Positions 1 to 7,630 of a stretch of DNA of 64,000 bases are shown piece after piece. The stretch is from Vulcanisaeta moutnovskia 768-28. Its GTDB lineage: Archaea; Thermoproteota; Thermoprotei; Thermoproteales; Thermocladiaceae. Position numbers and translations under genes: made by a program. The notes beneath the pieces were generated by a model that was given only the letters and a program-made list of their open reading frames with translations, did no database searches and was not told the origin of the DNA. The stretch spans positions 1,674,001 through 1,738,000 of the forward strand of contig NC_015151.1 of NCBI RefSeq assembly GCF_000190315.1, given 5' to 3'. How positions within the stretch are numbered: the stretch's first letter is position 1; each line of letters begins with the position of its first letter.

Positions 1-143
<143 letters not shown>

Positions 144-205
144 TTATTTTATCTATTTCCTAAATGATTATGCTTAAATTAATGAGTATCAAGGAGTATA
201 CTAAT

Positions 206-1180
206 ATGGTTAGTATTAAGGAGACGGAGGTAGTACTTGTCGAGGCAGTACAACCTTTCGACATTAATTCCCTGGGTAATTTATTCGGCGGTCGAATGCT
301 CGAGTGGATGGCCAACATAGGCACGGTAGCCGCTACGCGATTCTCAAGAGGCCCAGCAGTCCTTGCATACCTAGATAGGCACTTCTTCATAAGGCCTGTC
401 AGGCTTGGAGAATTCGTAATACTCAAGGCAAGGGTTGAGTACGTGGGTACGTCTTCCATGGAGGTAAGGATAGAGGCATGGAAGGAGAGCCTAGGTGGTA
501 AACAGGAATTAGTTACTATGACAACTGCCTCCTACGTGGCTATTGATGAGTATGGAGTTCCAAGGCCAATAAATAATGTGCTAGAGCCGGCAGATAATGA
601 GAGGCAGCTCTATGAGGAGGCTAAGAAGAGGTATGAGGAGAGAAGGAAGAAAATCGGGGACAGGAAGTTCAAGAGATTCGACATAACGGATCCAACTAGG
701 GGACTTAGGTGGCGCGTTGATTCTAGTCGTTGGGCAACGCCATCGGATGCCTTCGTTGGTAACCTAGTGTCTGGTGGTAGATTATTGGCGTGGCTTGATG
801 AGATAGCGGGACTACTCGCGGCTAGGTATTCAGGTGGTGCTGCCGTGACGGGTTCCGTGGATGAAACAGCGTTTTACGCACCAATTAGGGTTGGTGACAT
901 AGTCACAATTAGAGCTGGAATTACCTACGTTGGTAAGGCGTCAATGGAGATAATGCTTGATGTAATTGCTGAGGGTGCGTATGGACATGCAAGGCATGTA
1001 TGCACGGCATACTATACATATGTTCACGTCGATAGTAATGGGAGACCAGCCCCAGTGCCTGAGTACGTGCCTGTTAATGACTATGAGAAGAGTTTATTCA
1101 CTGAGGGTGAGAGGAGGAGGCAGGTTAGGGATGAGGAGTTGACGAGGATTAAGAGGATGTGGATGAGCCCTGAGTCTTAG
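206..1180 (+). CDS. Tandem hotdog-fold acyl-CoA thioesterase
   Basis: The protein has two hotdog domains in tandem, as in acyl-CoA thioesterases of the YciA/ACOT type that hydrolyse acyl-CoA to free acid and CoA. The first helix motif is NLFGGRMLEWMANIG (near residue 22) and the second is NLVSGGRLLAWLDEIAG. Only the second keeps the usual W-[LM]-D-E acidic pair, so the two halves are probably not equivalent. I prefer the ATG at 206 because an A/T-rich TATA-like stretch near 173-181 lies about 28 bp upstream, as for a leaderless message. In-frame ATGs also exist at 164 and 182. The 3' end overlaps the convergent rrp4 gene by 32 bp. Substrate chain length cannot be told. Confidence 0.85.
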   Translation: MVSIKETEVVLVEAVQPFDINSLGNLFGGRMLEWMANIGTVAATRFSRGPAVLAYLDRHFFIRPVRLGEFVILKARVEYVGTSSMEVRIEAWKESLGGKQELVTMTTASYVAIDEYGVPRPINNVLEPADNERQLYEEAKKRYEERRKKIGDRKFKRFDITDPTRGLRWRVDSSRWATPSDAFVGNLVSGGRLLAWLDEIAGLLAARYSGGAAVTGSVDETAFYAPIRVGDIVTIRAGITYVGKASMEIMLDVIAEGAYGHARHVCTAYYTYVHVDSNGRPAPVPEYVPVNDYEKSLFTEGERRRQVRDEELTRIKRMWMSPES

Positions 1181-1886
1181 CGCCCGCCTTCTTCTCCTTA
1201 TACTGAGTCACTATTAACCTGACTCTATCCGTTAACCCACTCGTGTGGCTCTCGCTCTCTATGAACTTTATGATCCTGGCAATAAATGCCTCATCCCCCG
1301 GGTCTTTACACCTAATCCAAACTCTACCGTTCTGGCCGACGGTGACGTCACAATTAAGCTCCTCACTAAATATACTAACCATTGAACCCCTCCTACCGAT
1401 TACCCTGGCCACCTTACTAGCGTCAATCTCAACCAGTGTGCCATTCTCAATCCTACCAAGTCTAGCCTCCTTAAGCGTTAACGTTACTGGGTTGTCCTTA
1501 GTTAGGTTGTAGTCTATTATTCTGGCGAGCACTATATCGCCAATGCCCAGCAGGCTCTTTAAATCAATGGTTGTTAGGTCAATGGGCTTTAGGGTAGCTT
1601 CCTGGACAGGTAGGTATGCTGAGTATGGGGACTTAATATCAATGACCCAACCAGTGAGCCCTATATCAACTACGTAACCAATTACTACATCGCCAACCCT
1701 AGGCTTATAAATACCGCTGAGTGGTATTACCTCCACATCCCTCTCGCTCCTAATGTTTATGAGACCAACAACCGCGGAGTAAGCTACATCACCATCCCAA
1801 TAAACACTACCACCAACATTATAGTCCCTAGTGGCTATGGCATCCCCCGGCAACACTATCTGCCTATCACTAACGTAGAGAGGCAT
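1149..1886 (-). CDS. rrp4: Exosome RNA-binding subunit Rrp4
   Basis: Rrp4 forms the RNA-binding cap of the archaeal exosome, the 3'-5' RNA-degrading and tailing complex. The order is an N-terminal domain, an S1 domain (roughly residues 60-130, around KPRVGDVVIGYVVDIG), and a KH domain with the GxxG loop in ARVIGRRGSMVSIF. Length (about 245 residues) is normal. The ATG at 1884-1886 is chosen over the GTG at 1907 because an A/T-rich box near 1909-1919 sits at the right distance for leaderless initiation. SBDS lies 51 bp upstream on the same strand. The usual next genes, rrp41 and rrp42, are missing; a convergent thioesterase follows. Confidence 0.93.
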   Translation of the reverse strand: MPLYVSDRQIVLPGDAIATRDYNVGGSVYWDGDVAYSAVVGLINIRSERDVEVIPLSGIYKPRVGDVVIGYVVDIGLTGWVIDIKSPYSAYLPVQEATLKPIDLTTIDLKSLLGIGDIVLARIIDYNLTKDNPVTLTLKEARLGRIENGTLVEIDASKVARVIGRRGSMVSIFSEELNCDVTVGQNGRVWIRCKDPGDEAFIARIIKFIESESHTSGLTDRVRLIVTQYKEKKAGAKTQGSSTSS

Positions 1887-1937
1887 AATCAAAATACCCT
1901 GTGGCACCCTATTTTATTTTTAATCCTAGTTCAATTA

Positions 1938-2636
1938 CTATGATGTTGACATTAACTTAACATCCCCTGAACCATGAGTCAACTCATTAACCTTAGCAAT
2001 AATAGTGTCCTGAAGTCCAGCGGGGATCTCGAGTTGCATCACTAGTGATCCATCACCCTCAAACCTCTCCTTAACAACCCTACCCATCCTCGATAATGTA
2101 CCCCTAACCTTATGCGCATACTCGGCTGGAGCTCTCACCTCAAGCACACTAACTGCTACCTTGAGAGGTAGGATCTTTTGCAGAGCCTTTATTATGGCGT
2201 TTACCTGCTCCTCAATGGGTTTGAATGGGTCTATGGCAACATCCACCTGCTGCATTGCGGTCTCAACCCTCTGTGGAGGTACTGGAGTCCTAGTCCTAGT
2301 GTCTATGCAGTTCCTACTGATCCAATCAATGATCTGCTTCCTCTTCTGCTCAATGAGTCTCTTCCTCTGGTCGGCAGTGAGCGGTAACTCGCCGTTCTTA
2401 ACAATGAACTCGGCAACCTTCCTGGGGTCTGTGGTCTTGAAAACCCTCATTAACGACTCCTCGCTCGCCCTAAGGCCCTTCCTCGCGTCCTTGTATATTG
2501 TGTCTGTAATCAACACCTTATCAATACCTATAGACTTGCCAAGTCTCATGTCCAGGGCTGCGTCAGGGTCGACAAGTATTTCGAAAACATAACCATCCTT
2601 CTCATACCTAGCAATCACGTAATTCCTCTTACTCAT
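1938..2636 (-). CDS. sbds: Ribosome maturation factor SBDS/Sdo1
   Basis: SBDS helps release aIF6 from the large ribosomal subunit and is commonly linked to exosome genes in archaea. The N-terminal FYSH domain contains YEKDGYVFEILVDPDAALD and the segment ending with KNGELPLTADQR, which is strongly conserved. The middle helical domain carries RNCIDTRTRTPVPPQRVE, and a ferredoxin-like C-terminal domain follows. At 232 residues it has the normal archaeal length. It is followed on the same strand by rrp4 (51 bp gap), so the two are probably co-transcribed. Confidence 0.95.
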   Translation of the reverse strand: MSKRNYVIARYEKDGYVFEILVDPDAALDMRLGKSIGIDKVLITDTIYKDARKGLRASEESLMRVFKTTDPRKVAEFIVKNGELPLTADQRKRLIEQKRKQIIDWISRNCIDTRTRTPVPPQRVETAMQQVDVAIDPFKPIEEQVNAIIKALQKILPLKVAVSVLEVRAPAEYAHKVRGTLSRMGRVVKERFEGDGSLVMQLEIPAGLQDTIIAKVNELTHGSGDVKLMSTS

Positions 2637-2683
2637 ATCATTTAGTTCTATGCAGGGGAATTTTTAATTCTTCCACACATAAC

Positions 2684-3451
2684 CTATGGAGTTCTCCACC
2701 TGGCAATCCTCAATGTTAGGATGGTACCCATCACACACCAAATAATACTAGAGAGATACGCACCACCCACCTGTAGTAGAGAGTAATGGGTTATCCCAAT
2801 TGCGTTTTGAATTATCATGGCGCTTGTTGATGTCGGCACTAGGTAGGCAATCCACCAGGCACTGCCTAGGTACGTGGCTGGGTAGTAAACTGGGGGCAAT
2901 ACCCCAAGCGCCAGCGTCAGTAGGCTAACGACAGCCCAGATATACCTAATGTATGTGAATAGGGTTGATGAGTAGAAGGCTATGGAGGAAATGGCGTACC
3001 AAAGGAGTATTAATGATGCGGTAATCTCCAGGGCACCCCATAAATCAATAACTACCCTAAGCGCCAATAGCACTGCGAATAATACAATACCAGGTAATGT
3101 AAAGACAGCCTCACTAAGCGCCAGACCAATGGTATATGCCAGTGGACTTGTTGGTGTTGCCACAATCATTTGCTGAAACTTAAGCTCAAGTCTATAGTAA
3201 GCAGAATCAGCGATAAGGGCTGTGCCACTCGAGAGCATTGTCCAAACAAGTCCACCGACAATGCCCATCATCATACCAATTCCACGATAAAGCACTGTGA
3301 GTAATATGAGTAATGAGATTGGTGTTGCTAGGGTCGATATTGTCCACAGTGGCGACCTAAGTATCGGCAACAACCCATTAAGCCAGGCGAGCACCAAAAC
3401 AGCCCTTAACTGATGCCTTAAACCACCCCTAGCCCTCCTCACTCTCCTCAC
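2684..3451 (-). CDS. ABC-2 type transporter permease
   Basis: This is an integral membrane protein with about six hydrophobic segments, the usual layout of ABC-2 export permeases, after a basic N-terminus (MRRVRRARGG). It overlaps the upstream ATPase gene by 23 bp, so the pair forms a two-gene operon and a complete exporter (two permeases plus two ATPases). The stretch SPLAYTIGLALSEAVFTLPG resembles the amphipathic coupling region of the DrrB/NodJ-like family. The substrate (drug, lipid or polysaccharide) cannot be inferred. Confidence 0.85.
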   Translation of the reverse strand: MRRVRRARGGLRHQLRAVLVLAWLNGLLPILRSPLWTISTLATPISLLILLTVLYRGIGMMMGIVGGLVWTMLSSGTALIADSAYYRLELKFQQMIVATPTSPLAYTIGLALSEAVFTLPGIVLFAVLLALRVVIDLWGALEITASLILLWYAISSIAFYSSTLFTYIRYIWAVVSLLTLALGVLPPVYYPATYLGSAWWIAYLVPTSTSAMIIQNAIGITHYSLLQVGGAYLSSIIWCVMGTILTLRIARWRTP

Positions 3452-4298
3452 CCCAGGACTTAATAGTAACTAGGACATAGTGCTCAAGGGACTTTGGCGA
3501 AACTCTAAGAGCACCATTGCCGACCTCATCGAGGGAGTTCACGAAGGAGAAACATGAAGAGCCAACCCTAATGCATGAGCCATTACTCATTGATGCTGGG
3601 TACTCAACAACGTACTTACCAGGCAATTTCTCAATGAGTTCACTAGGCCGTCCCCGCGTTATTACTAGACCATTATCTATTAGGAGGACAATATCCGATA
3701 TCTGCTCAGCCTCCTCGATGTAATGAGTCGTTAGGAATATCGAAGCGCCACCATTACTATATCGCCTCAGGGAATTCCAAACAATGCGCCTAGACGCTGC
3801 GTCAAGACCGACTGTTGGTTCATCGAGAAATACTACCTCAGCGTTTGAGGCAAGCACTGCAGCTACGAGAACCCTCCTCATCATGCCGCCCGACAATTGA
3901 TAAACAGGGGTATTCCTAAGTTCCCAAAGACCAAGTTCATCAAGTGAATTCCGGGTCGCTTCTCTAGCATCACTCCTTGATAGGCCGCGGAGTAGTAAGT
4001 ATGAGTAAACGAATTCGTAGGGAGTCATGTAGGATATGGGCCTAGCGTCCTGGGGTATTACGGCAATTCTACGCCTAACCTCAGAGACTTGCCTAACAAC
4101 ATCGAAACCAGCAACATAGGCCTCACCACCATGTGGCATCAACTCTGTCGTTAATATCCTGATCAACGTCGTCTTACCTGCCCCATTTGGGCCGAGTAAT
4201 GCGGCTATCACGCCATAATCAACATCAAGATCTATACCCCTCAAAACCTCCTTGCTGCCGAAACTCCTCCTCAATTTTCTTGTCATTATTGCCTGCAT
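3429..4298 (-). CDS. ABC transporter ATP-binding protein
   Basis: All motifs of an ABC ATPase are present: Walker A GPNGAGKTT (residues 36-44), a Q-loop IPQDARP near 80, signature LSGGMMRRV near 142, Walker B VVFLDEPT near 161, and the switch histidine in FLTTHYIEEA near 194. The C-terminal 80 residues resemble the extension of DrrA/CcmA-type exporters. It energises the permease encoded just downstream, which it overlaps by 23 bp. It is divergent from the S4 gene with 57 bp between the starts. Confidence 0.92.
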   Translation of the reverse strand: MQAIMTRKLRRSFGSKEVLRGIDLDVDYGVIAALLGPNGAGKTTLIRILTTELMPHGGEAYVAGFDVVRQVSEVRRRIAVIPQDARPISYMTPYEFVYSYLLLRGLSRSDAREATRNSLDELGLWELRNTPVYQLSGGMMRRVLVAAVLASNAEVVFLDEPTVGLDAASRRIVWNSLRRYSNGGASIFLTTHYIEEAEQISDIVLLIDNGLVITRGRPSELIEKLPGKYVVEYPASMSNGSCIRVGSSCFSFVNSLDEVGNGALRVSPKSLEHYVLVTIKSWGEESEEG

Positions 4299-4321
4299 TA
4301 CATGATCTGCTGAGGAACCTC

Positions 4322-4332
4322 AAATTTAAAAA
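4322..4332 (+). promoter_or_regulatory. TATA box of the S4 gene
   Basis: The A/T run at this position is centred about 29 bp upstream of the S4 ATG at 4356, as expected for an archaeal promoter with a very short leader. The divergent ABC ATPase gene starts on the other side at 4298. Confidence 0.6.
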
Positions 4333-4355
4333 GGGTTCTATGCCTATGTCGTTGA

Positions 4356-4895
4356 ATGGGCGATCCAAAGAGATCAAGGAAGAAGTACCTTGGTGGTAAG
4401 CCGAGGAGGCTTTGGAATAGGCAGTTGCTTGAGGAGGAGCTTAGGTTGATTGGTGAGTACGGCCTTAGGAATAAGAGGGAGCTTTGGCTCGCGAGGACAC
4501 TGCTCAGGGAAATAAAGCACAGGGCCAGGTCACTGCTCTCAATGCCCGCTGAGCAGAGAGCTAGGCTTGAGACTGAGTTCAAGGCTAGGCTGTTTAGGGC
4601 TGGTTTTATTCCCGAACAGGAAATACCGCTTGATGCCGTGTTATCACTTGACGTAAGGGCAATACTGGATAGGAGGTTGCAATCCATTGTTTATAGGAGG
4701 GGTTTGGCCAAGACGATTTATGAGGCAAGGCAGTTGGTAACTCATGGGCATATTGCCGTTGATGGCAGGGTAGTCAAATCACCAGGTTACCTGGTGCCAA
4801 GGGGCCTTGAGGATAAGGTGATCTATGCAATAACAAGCCCGATACTGAAGAGACTATTAACACAGCAACAAGGCACTACGACGCAGCCCGCATAA
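4356..4895 (+). CDS. rps4: 30S ribosomal protein S4
   Basis: S4 is a primary 16S rRNA-binding protein. The N-terminus MGDPKRSRKKYLGGKPRRLW and the block RNKRELWLARTLLREIKHRA are typical of archaeal S4. The S4 RNA-binding domain covers roughly residues 105-165 and includes AKTIYEARQLVTHGHIAVDG. Length (179 residues) is normal for Crenarchaeota. The archaeal partners S13, S11 and RpoD are not next to it here: it stands alone between an ABC transporter and a coiled-coil protein. Confidence 0.96.
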   Translation: MGDPKRSRKKYLGGKPRRLWNRQLLEEELRLIGEYGLRNKRELWLARTLLREIKHRARSLLSMPAEQRARLETEFKARLFRAGFIPEQEIPLDAVLSLDVRAILDRRLQSIVYRRGLAKTIYEARQLVTHGHIAVDGRVVKSPGYLVPRGLEDKVIYAITSPILKRLLTQQQGTTTQPA

Positions 4896-4952
4896 TCATA
4901 GTCGATATAAAGGCAAAAAGAATTTATTAACGCTAAGTGCATTCAATATGCC

Positions 4953-5639
4953 ATGGATGCAACGCTTATCGCTAGCATTATTGGGCCTATAGTGACTATA
5001 GTCACGATACTGGGCACAACGCTTTACTGGCTCGGTGGTAAGTTCAAGGAAATAGACATGAGGTTCAGAGAAATAGATATGAGGTTTGGGCAAATCAATG
5101 AGAAATTCGAGGAAATAGATAGAAGGTTTGAAGAGGTTGATAAAAGGTTTGAGGAGATGAATAAAAGGTTTGAAAGGGTTGATGAGCGTTTTGATAGGCT
5201 TGAGAAGAATTTAAAGAGTTATGTTGATGAGAAGTTCGACATACTTAATGCTAGGATTAGTAGGTTGGCTGAGGCCTATAGCGATTACCAGGAGTTCTTC
5301 GTTGAGTACTTGACGGCGGAGGGCTTGTTGAAGGCTGAGAAGGCTTCAATGCTTCGTAATGAGGCGAGGAGGGTCATGAGACTTGCCGCCTCGGGTAACC
5401 CACTTAGTAAGGAGGAGTGGGATAGGATTAAGGAGCTTCTTGATAAGGACGTGCTTACGCTTGAGGAGGCCCTGGAGCTTAGGGAATTGGCTAGGAAGGT
5501 GGTTAAGGAGTACGGTGAGTACCCGGAGGCCTGGAAACTGCACATATATGCGAGCATAATGGTTGGCGAGGCAATTAGGAGGCAGTCGCAGCAACAACAG
5601 CAGGGGCAGAGGGAGCAGGGCCAGCAGAAGCAGTGTTGA
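4953..5639 (+). CDS. Membrane-anchored heptad-repeat coiled-coil protein
   Basis: Residues 5-27 form one membrane segment, followed by a run of near-perfect heptads of the form FEEIDRRFEEVDKRFEEMNK (about residues 30-95), visible also as imperfect 21-bp repeats in the DNA. The C-terminal half is charged and helical and ends in a Gln-rich tail. The pattern suggests a parallel coiled-coil oligomer tethered to the membrane. No catalytic motif is seen and I do not recognise a function. A TATA-like box at about 4921-4931 fits a leaderless start at 4953. Similar proteins are common next to nuclease or HEPN-type genes in this family, which is only a contextual hint. Confidence 0.75.
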   Translation: MDATLIASIIGPIVTIVTILGTTLYWLGGKFKEIDMRFREIDMRFGQINEKFEEIDRRFEEVDKRFEEMNKRFERVDERFDRLEKNLKSYVDEKFDILNARISRLAEAYSDYQEFFVEYLTAEGLLKAEKASMLRNEARRVMRLAASGNPLSKEEWDRIKELLDKDVLTLEEALELRELARKVVKEYGEYPEAWKLHIYASIMVGEAIRRQSQQQQQGQREQGQQKQC

Positions 5640-5654
5640 GCACTGATTCTAGTG

Positions 5655-6014
5655 CTAATAGAGCAGGGCTCCCTTTCTCTTCCTGACTAGCCTACCCGTG
5701 CTCGGATCGACCATTAAGTTTAGAGTCTCCAAGGTTGTCTGTCCAATGAGGACCTTATCTAAACTGCCAATCACCATCACAGGCACAATCTTCCTACGAC
5801 CCTCAACCTCAACCAACGCCGAGCTAGCCACATACTCGACCTCACCCTTCGCCGTCTCGGCAACGTCCCTATAAAACATGGGTAACCTCAACTCCTCAGC
5901 CAAGTCCCTGGGCACCGCCGTGTCCGTGGCCCCAGTATCGACCAAGGCATCCACATCCTTAACGATAGAACCATCCAACGAGCCAATCCTAATCCTGACC
6001 CAGACCTCGCCCAT
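5655..6014 (-). CDS. Retropepsin-like (clan AA) aspartic protease
   Basis: This small protein (119 residues) carries the clan AA active-site motif LVDTGATDTAVP (catalytic Asp near residue 26) and the later block VLIGQTTLETLNLMVDP, which corresponds to the second conserved ILG-type element of retropepsin-like single-domain proteases. Such proteins act as dimers. The ATG at 6012-6014 is chosen because the paralogue at 6814-7176 begins in the same way (MGHVYVDI versus MGEVWVRI); a longer reading would add 22 unrelated residues. It is the last gene of an apparent four-gene cluster with a HEPN-MNT pair. The protease assignment rests on the motif only. Confidence 0.75.
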   Translation of the reverse strand: MGEVWVRIRIGSLDGSIVKDVDALVDTGATDTAVPRDLAEELRLPMFYRDVAETAKGEVEYVASSALVEVEGRRKIVPVMVIGSLDKVLIGQTTLETLNLMVDPSTGRLVRKRKGALLY

Positions 6015-6060
6015 GACAACCTCAATATCATAGATGAAACTAATAAGCCTTTGTAACCCT

Positions 6061-6384
6061 TCAAAAGATCCTGACAGCACCCCTCAAGAACCAGGTGTAT
6101 GGTGGCTTATCCCTATCCCTCGCATTAACGACCTTGATATCGAATAAGTAAGCCAATTCGCCAAACCTGTCCTCAATCTCCTCGATTATCCTGACCTTAA
6201 TATCCAATGGGTCCTCACTTTCAATCACTAAAAGAATATCTATGTCACTTGATCCTGTGATCCTGCCCGTGACCACGGAACCAAAGACGTAACACTCAAT
6301 ACCGTACTTCCTAAGTATCGGTAGAACCATATTAATCAACGACCTCCAATCCCTAAGTAGTTCAATCCTCCTTATAGGCTCCAT
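6061..6384 (-). CDS. MNT-family nucleotidyltransferase (HEPN partner)
   Basis: The minimal nucleotidyltransferase motif is complete: FGSVVTGRITGSSDIDILLV gives GS, ten residues, then D-I-D, with a further acidic strand in LAYLFDIKVV. Proteins of this size paired with a HEPN protein are the antitoxin or modifying half of HEPN-MNT modules. The start overlaps the end of the HEPN gene by 13 bp, which supports translational coupling. The catalytic residues look intact, in contrast to its HEPN partner, which is frameshifted. Confidence 0.85.
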   Translation of the reverse strand: MEPIRRIELLRDWRSLINMVLPILRKYGIECYVFGSVVTGRITGSSDIDILLVIESEDPLDIKVRIIEEIEDRFGELAYLFDIKVVNARDRDKPPYTWFLRGAVRIF

Positions 6385-6774
6385 AACCTCCTCACTAGAT
6401 CAACCACGGCCTCCGTGGTTTTAACAGCAATCTCAGCCCTATCCCTATCAATACTGGGTATCCCATACTGCCCAAGGCTCCTCGAATCCTCAAGTATTAT
6501 CAACTCCCTACGATTGCTACTCACGAAATCCCTAACATCCTCACCCACATTACCTCCTAACCGATTAACCACCAAACTCAGTAAAGACCTAATATTATGC
6601 GTCCTTGGAGGTTCAATGCCCAGCTTAATGAGTAGCGCCTTAACGGCTAATTGAGCCGCGATCCCCCGCGTTAACAGCCGCGGCATTGTAAAAACCTCTC
6701 TCAAACGATACCCTGGCAACAATTAAGTACTCCTCAGCCCTACTCATGAAATCCTCCGCGGTATCCAAACTCAT
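6372..6774 (-). pseudogene. HEPN-domain protein with a frameshift
   Basis: From the ATG at 6774 the frame reads MSLDTAEDFMSRAEEYLIVA and continues to the segment FYNAAAVNA, then runs into a stop at 6640. The rest of the domain continues in another frame as AAQLAVKALLIKLGIEPPRT followed by HNIRSLL. Removing one base from the five-base C run at 6663-6667 (G run on the coding strand) joins the two as a normal HEPN helical bundle. It overlaps the MNT gene downstream. It may be a true pseudogene, a sequencing error or, less likely, a programmed slip. Confidence 0.75.
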
Positions 6775-6813
6775 AGAAAGGCAAGTAATGCCTAACCATG
6801 CAGGGTAATAAAC

Positions 6814-7176
6814 CTATTGATATAGGGTTAGGAGCAACACGCCAATCCTCTCCAGCCTACCAGTGGTTAGGTCCACCCTAAGGCCGAAGGACTCCAGCGT
6901 GGTCACCCCAATCAGTAACTGCTCGATCTCATCGCCGATCAGAACTACGTTAGTCCTCTCCTCACCCATAAGCCTAATAACGGCAATGCCCTCCTCAAGC
7001 ACGACCTCGCCCCTGGCGGTCACCACTTTGACGCGCTTACCGGTGCTGGTTATGCCCAACTCCTCAGCGACCCTTCTCGGAACCACGGTATACGTGGCTC
7101 CAGTATCCACAAGCGCCCTGAACCTACCAACACCCTTACCGCCAATTAACTCAATATCAACATACACATGACCCAC
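6814..7176 (-). CDS. Retropepsin-like (clan AA) aspartic protease, second copy
   Basis: This 120-residue protein has the active-site motif LVDTGATYTVVP (Asp near residue 24) and the closing block QLLIGVTTLESFGLRVDLTT, the same architecture as the 119-residue gene at 5655-6014. The two are paralogues that flank the HEPN-MNT pair on the same strand. Each probably forms a homodimer, or the two could pair. The HEPN gene begins 39 bp downstream. No signal peptide is visible, so the protein should be cytoplasmic. Confidence 0.78.
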   Translation of the reverse strand: MGHVYVDIELIGGKGVGRFRALVDTGATYTVVPRRVAEELGITSTGKRVKVVTARGEVVLEEGIAVIRLMGEERTNVVLIGDEIEQLLIGVTTLESFGLRVDLTTGRLERIGVLLLTLYQ

Positions 7177-7245
7177 AATTAGACATTGGTTTTTGATATT
7201 TAAATAACCTGCATCAGGCTAAGGCTTAAGTAGTGGGGGTGATAC

Positions 7246-7560
7246 TTGCTCTTCAGCACGGAACCTAAGACATCGTTAGAGGAGCTTTTTGACAGGGAAG
7301 TTGAGGTTGAGAGGTTTAGGAGGGGTCTTAATGAGAGATTGATTCTGGTGCTTGGTGTTAGGAGAGTTGGTAAATCAAGTCTCGTACTCTCGGTGCTTAA
7401 TTCCTTAGGGATTGACTACGTATTTATCGATGTGAGGAAACTCTATGACAATGTCTCGAGGAAGGTACCAGCGGAGAGGATATACGATGAATTGAAATCA
7501 TCATTACATAGGCTCAGCCTTTGGGAGAGAGTTAAGGATATCGTTAATGAGGTTGATAGT
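7246..7560 (+). pseudogene. Archaeal P-loop ATPase, N-terminal remnant
   Basis: The frame starts at a TTG preceded by a G-rich ribosome-binding stretch (7235-7240) and encodes the N-terminal third of an archaeal-type ATPase, with DREVEVERFRRGLN and the Walker A box GVRRVGKSSLVLSVL. The host sequence is lost near 7560, and a TnpB element follows. A matching C-terminal winged-helix fragment appears after the element at 9053-9211. The middle part with the Walker B motif is missing, so the insertion came with a deletion or one followed. Confidence 0.75.
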
Positions 7561-7630
7561 GGTGGTGGCAGGCCTTGCTCCTTCTGGGGTGGGGTAGGGT
7601 TTTTAGGTTGAAGGTTTGTGCTCTTTTTCA

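Noticed and set aside
5040-5220. Imperfect 21-bp DNA repeats
   Set aside because: They only reflect the heptad repeats of the encoded coiled coil (FEEIDRRFEEVDKRF) and not a separate DNA element.
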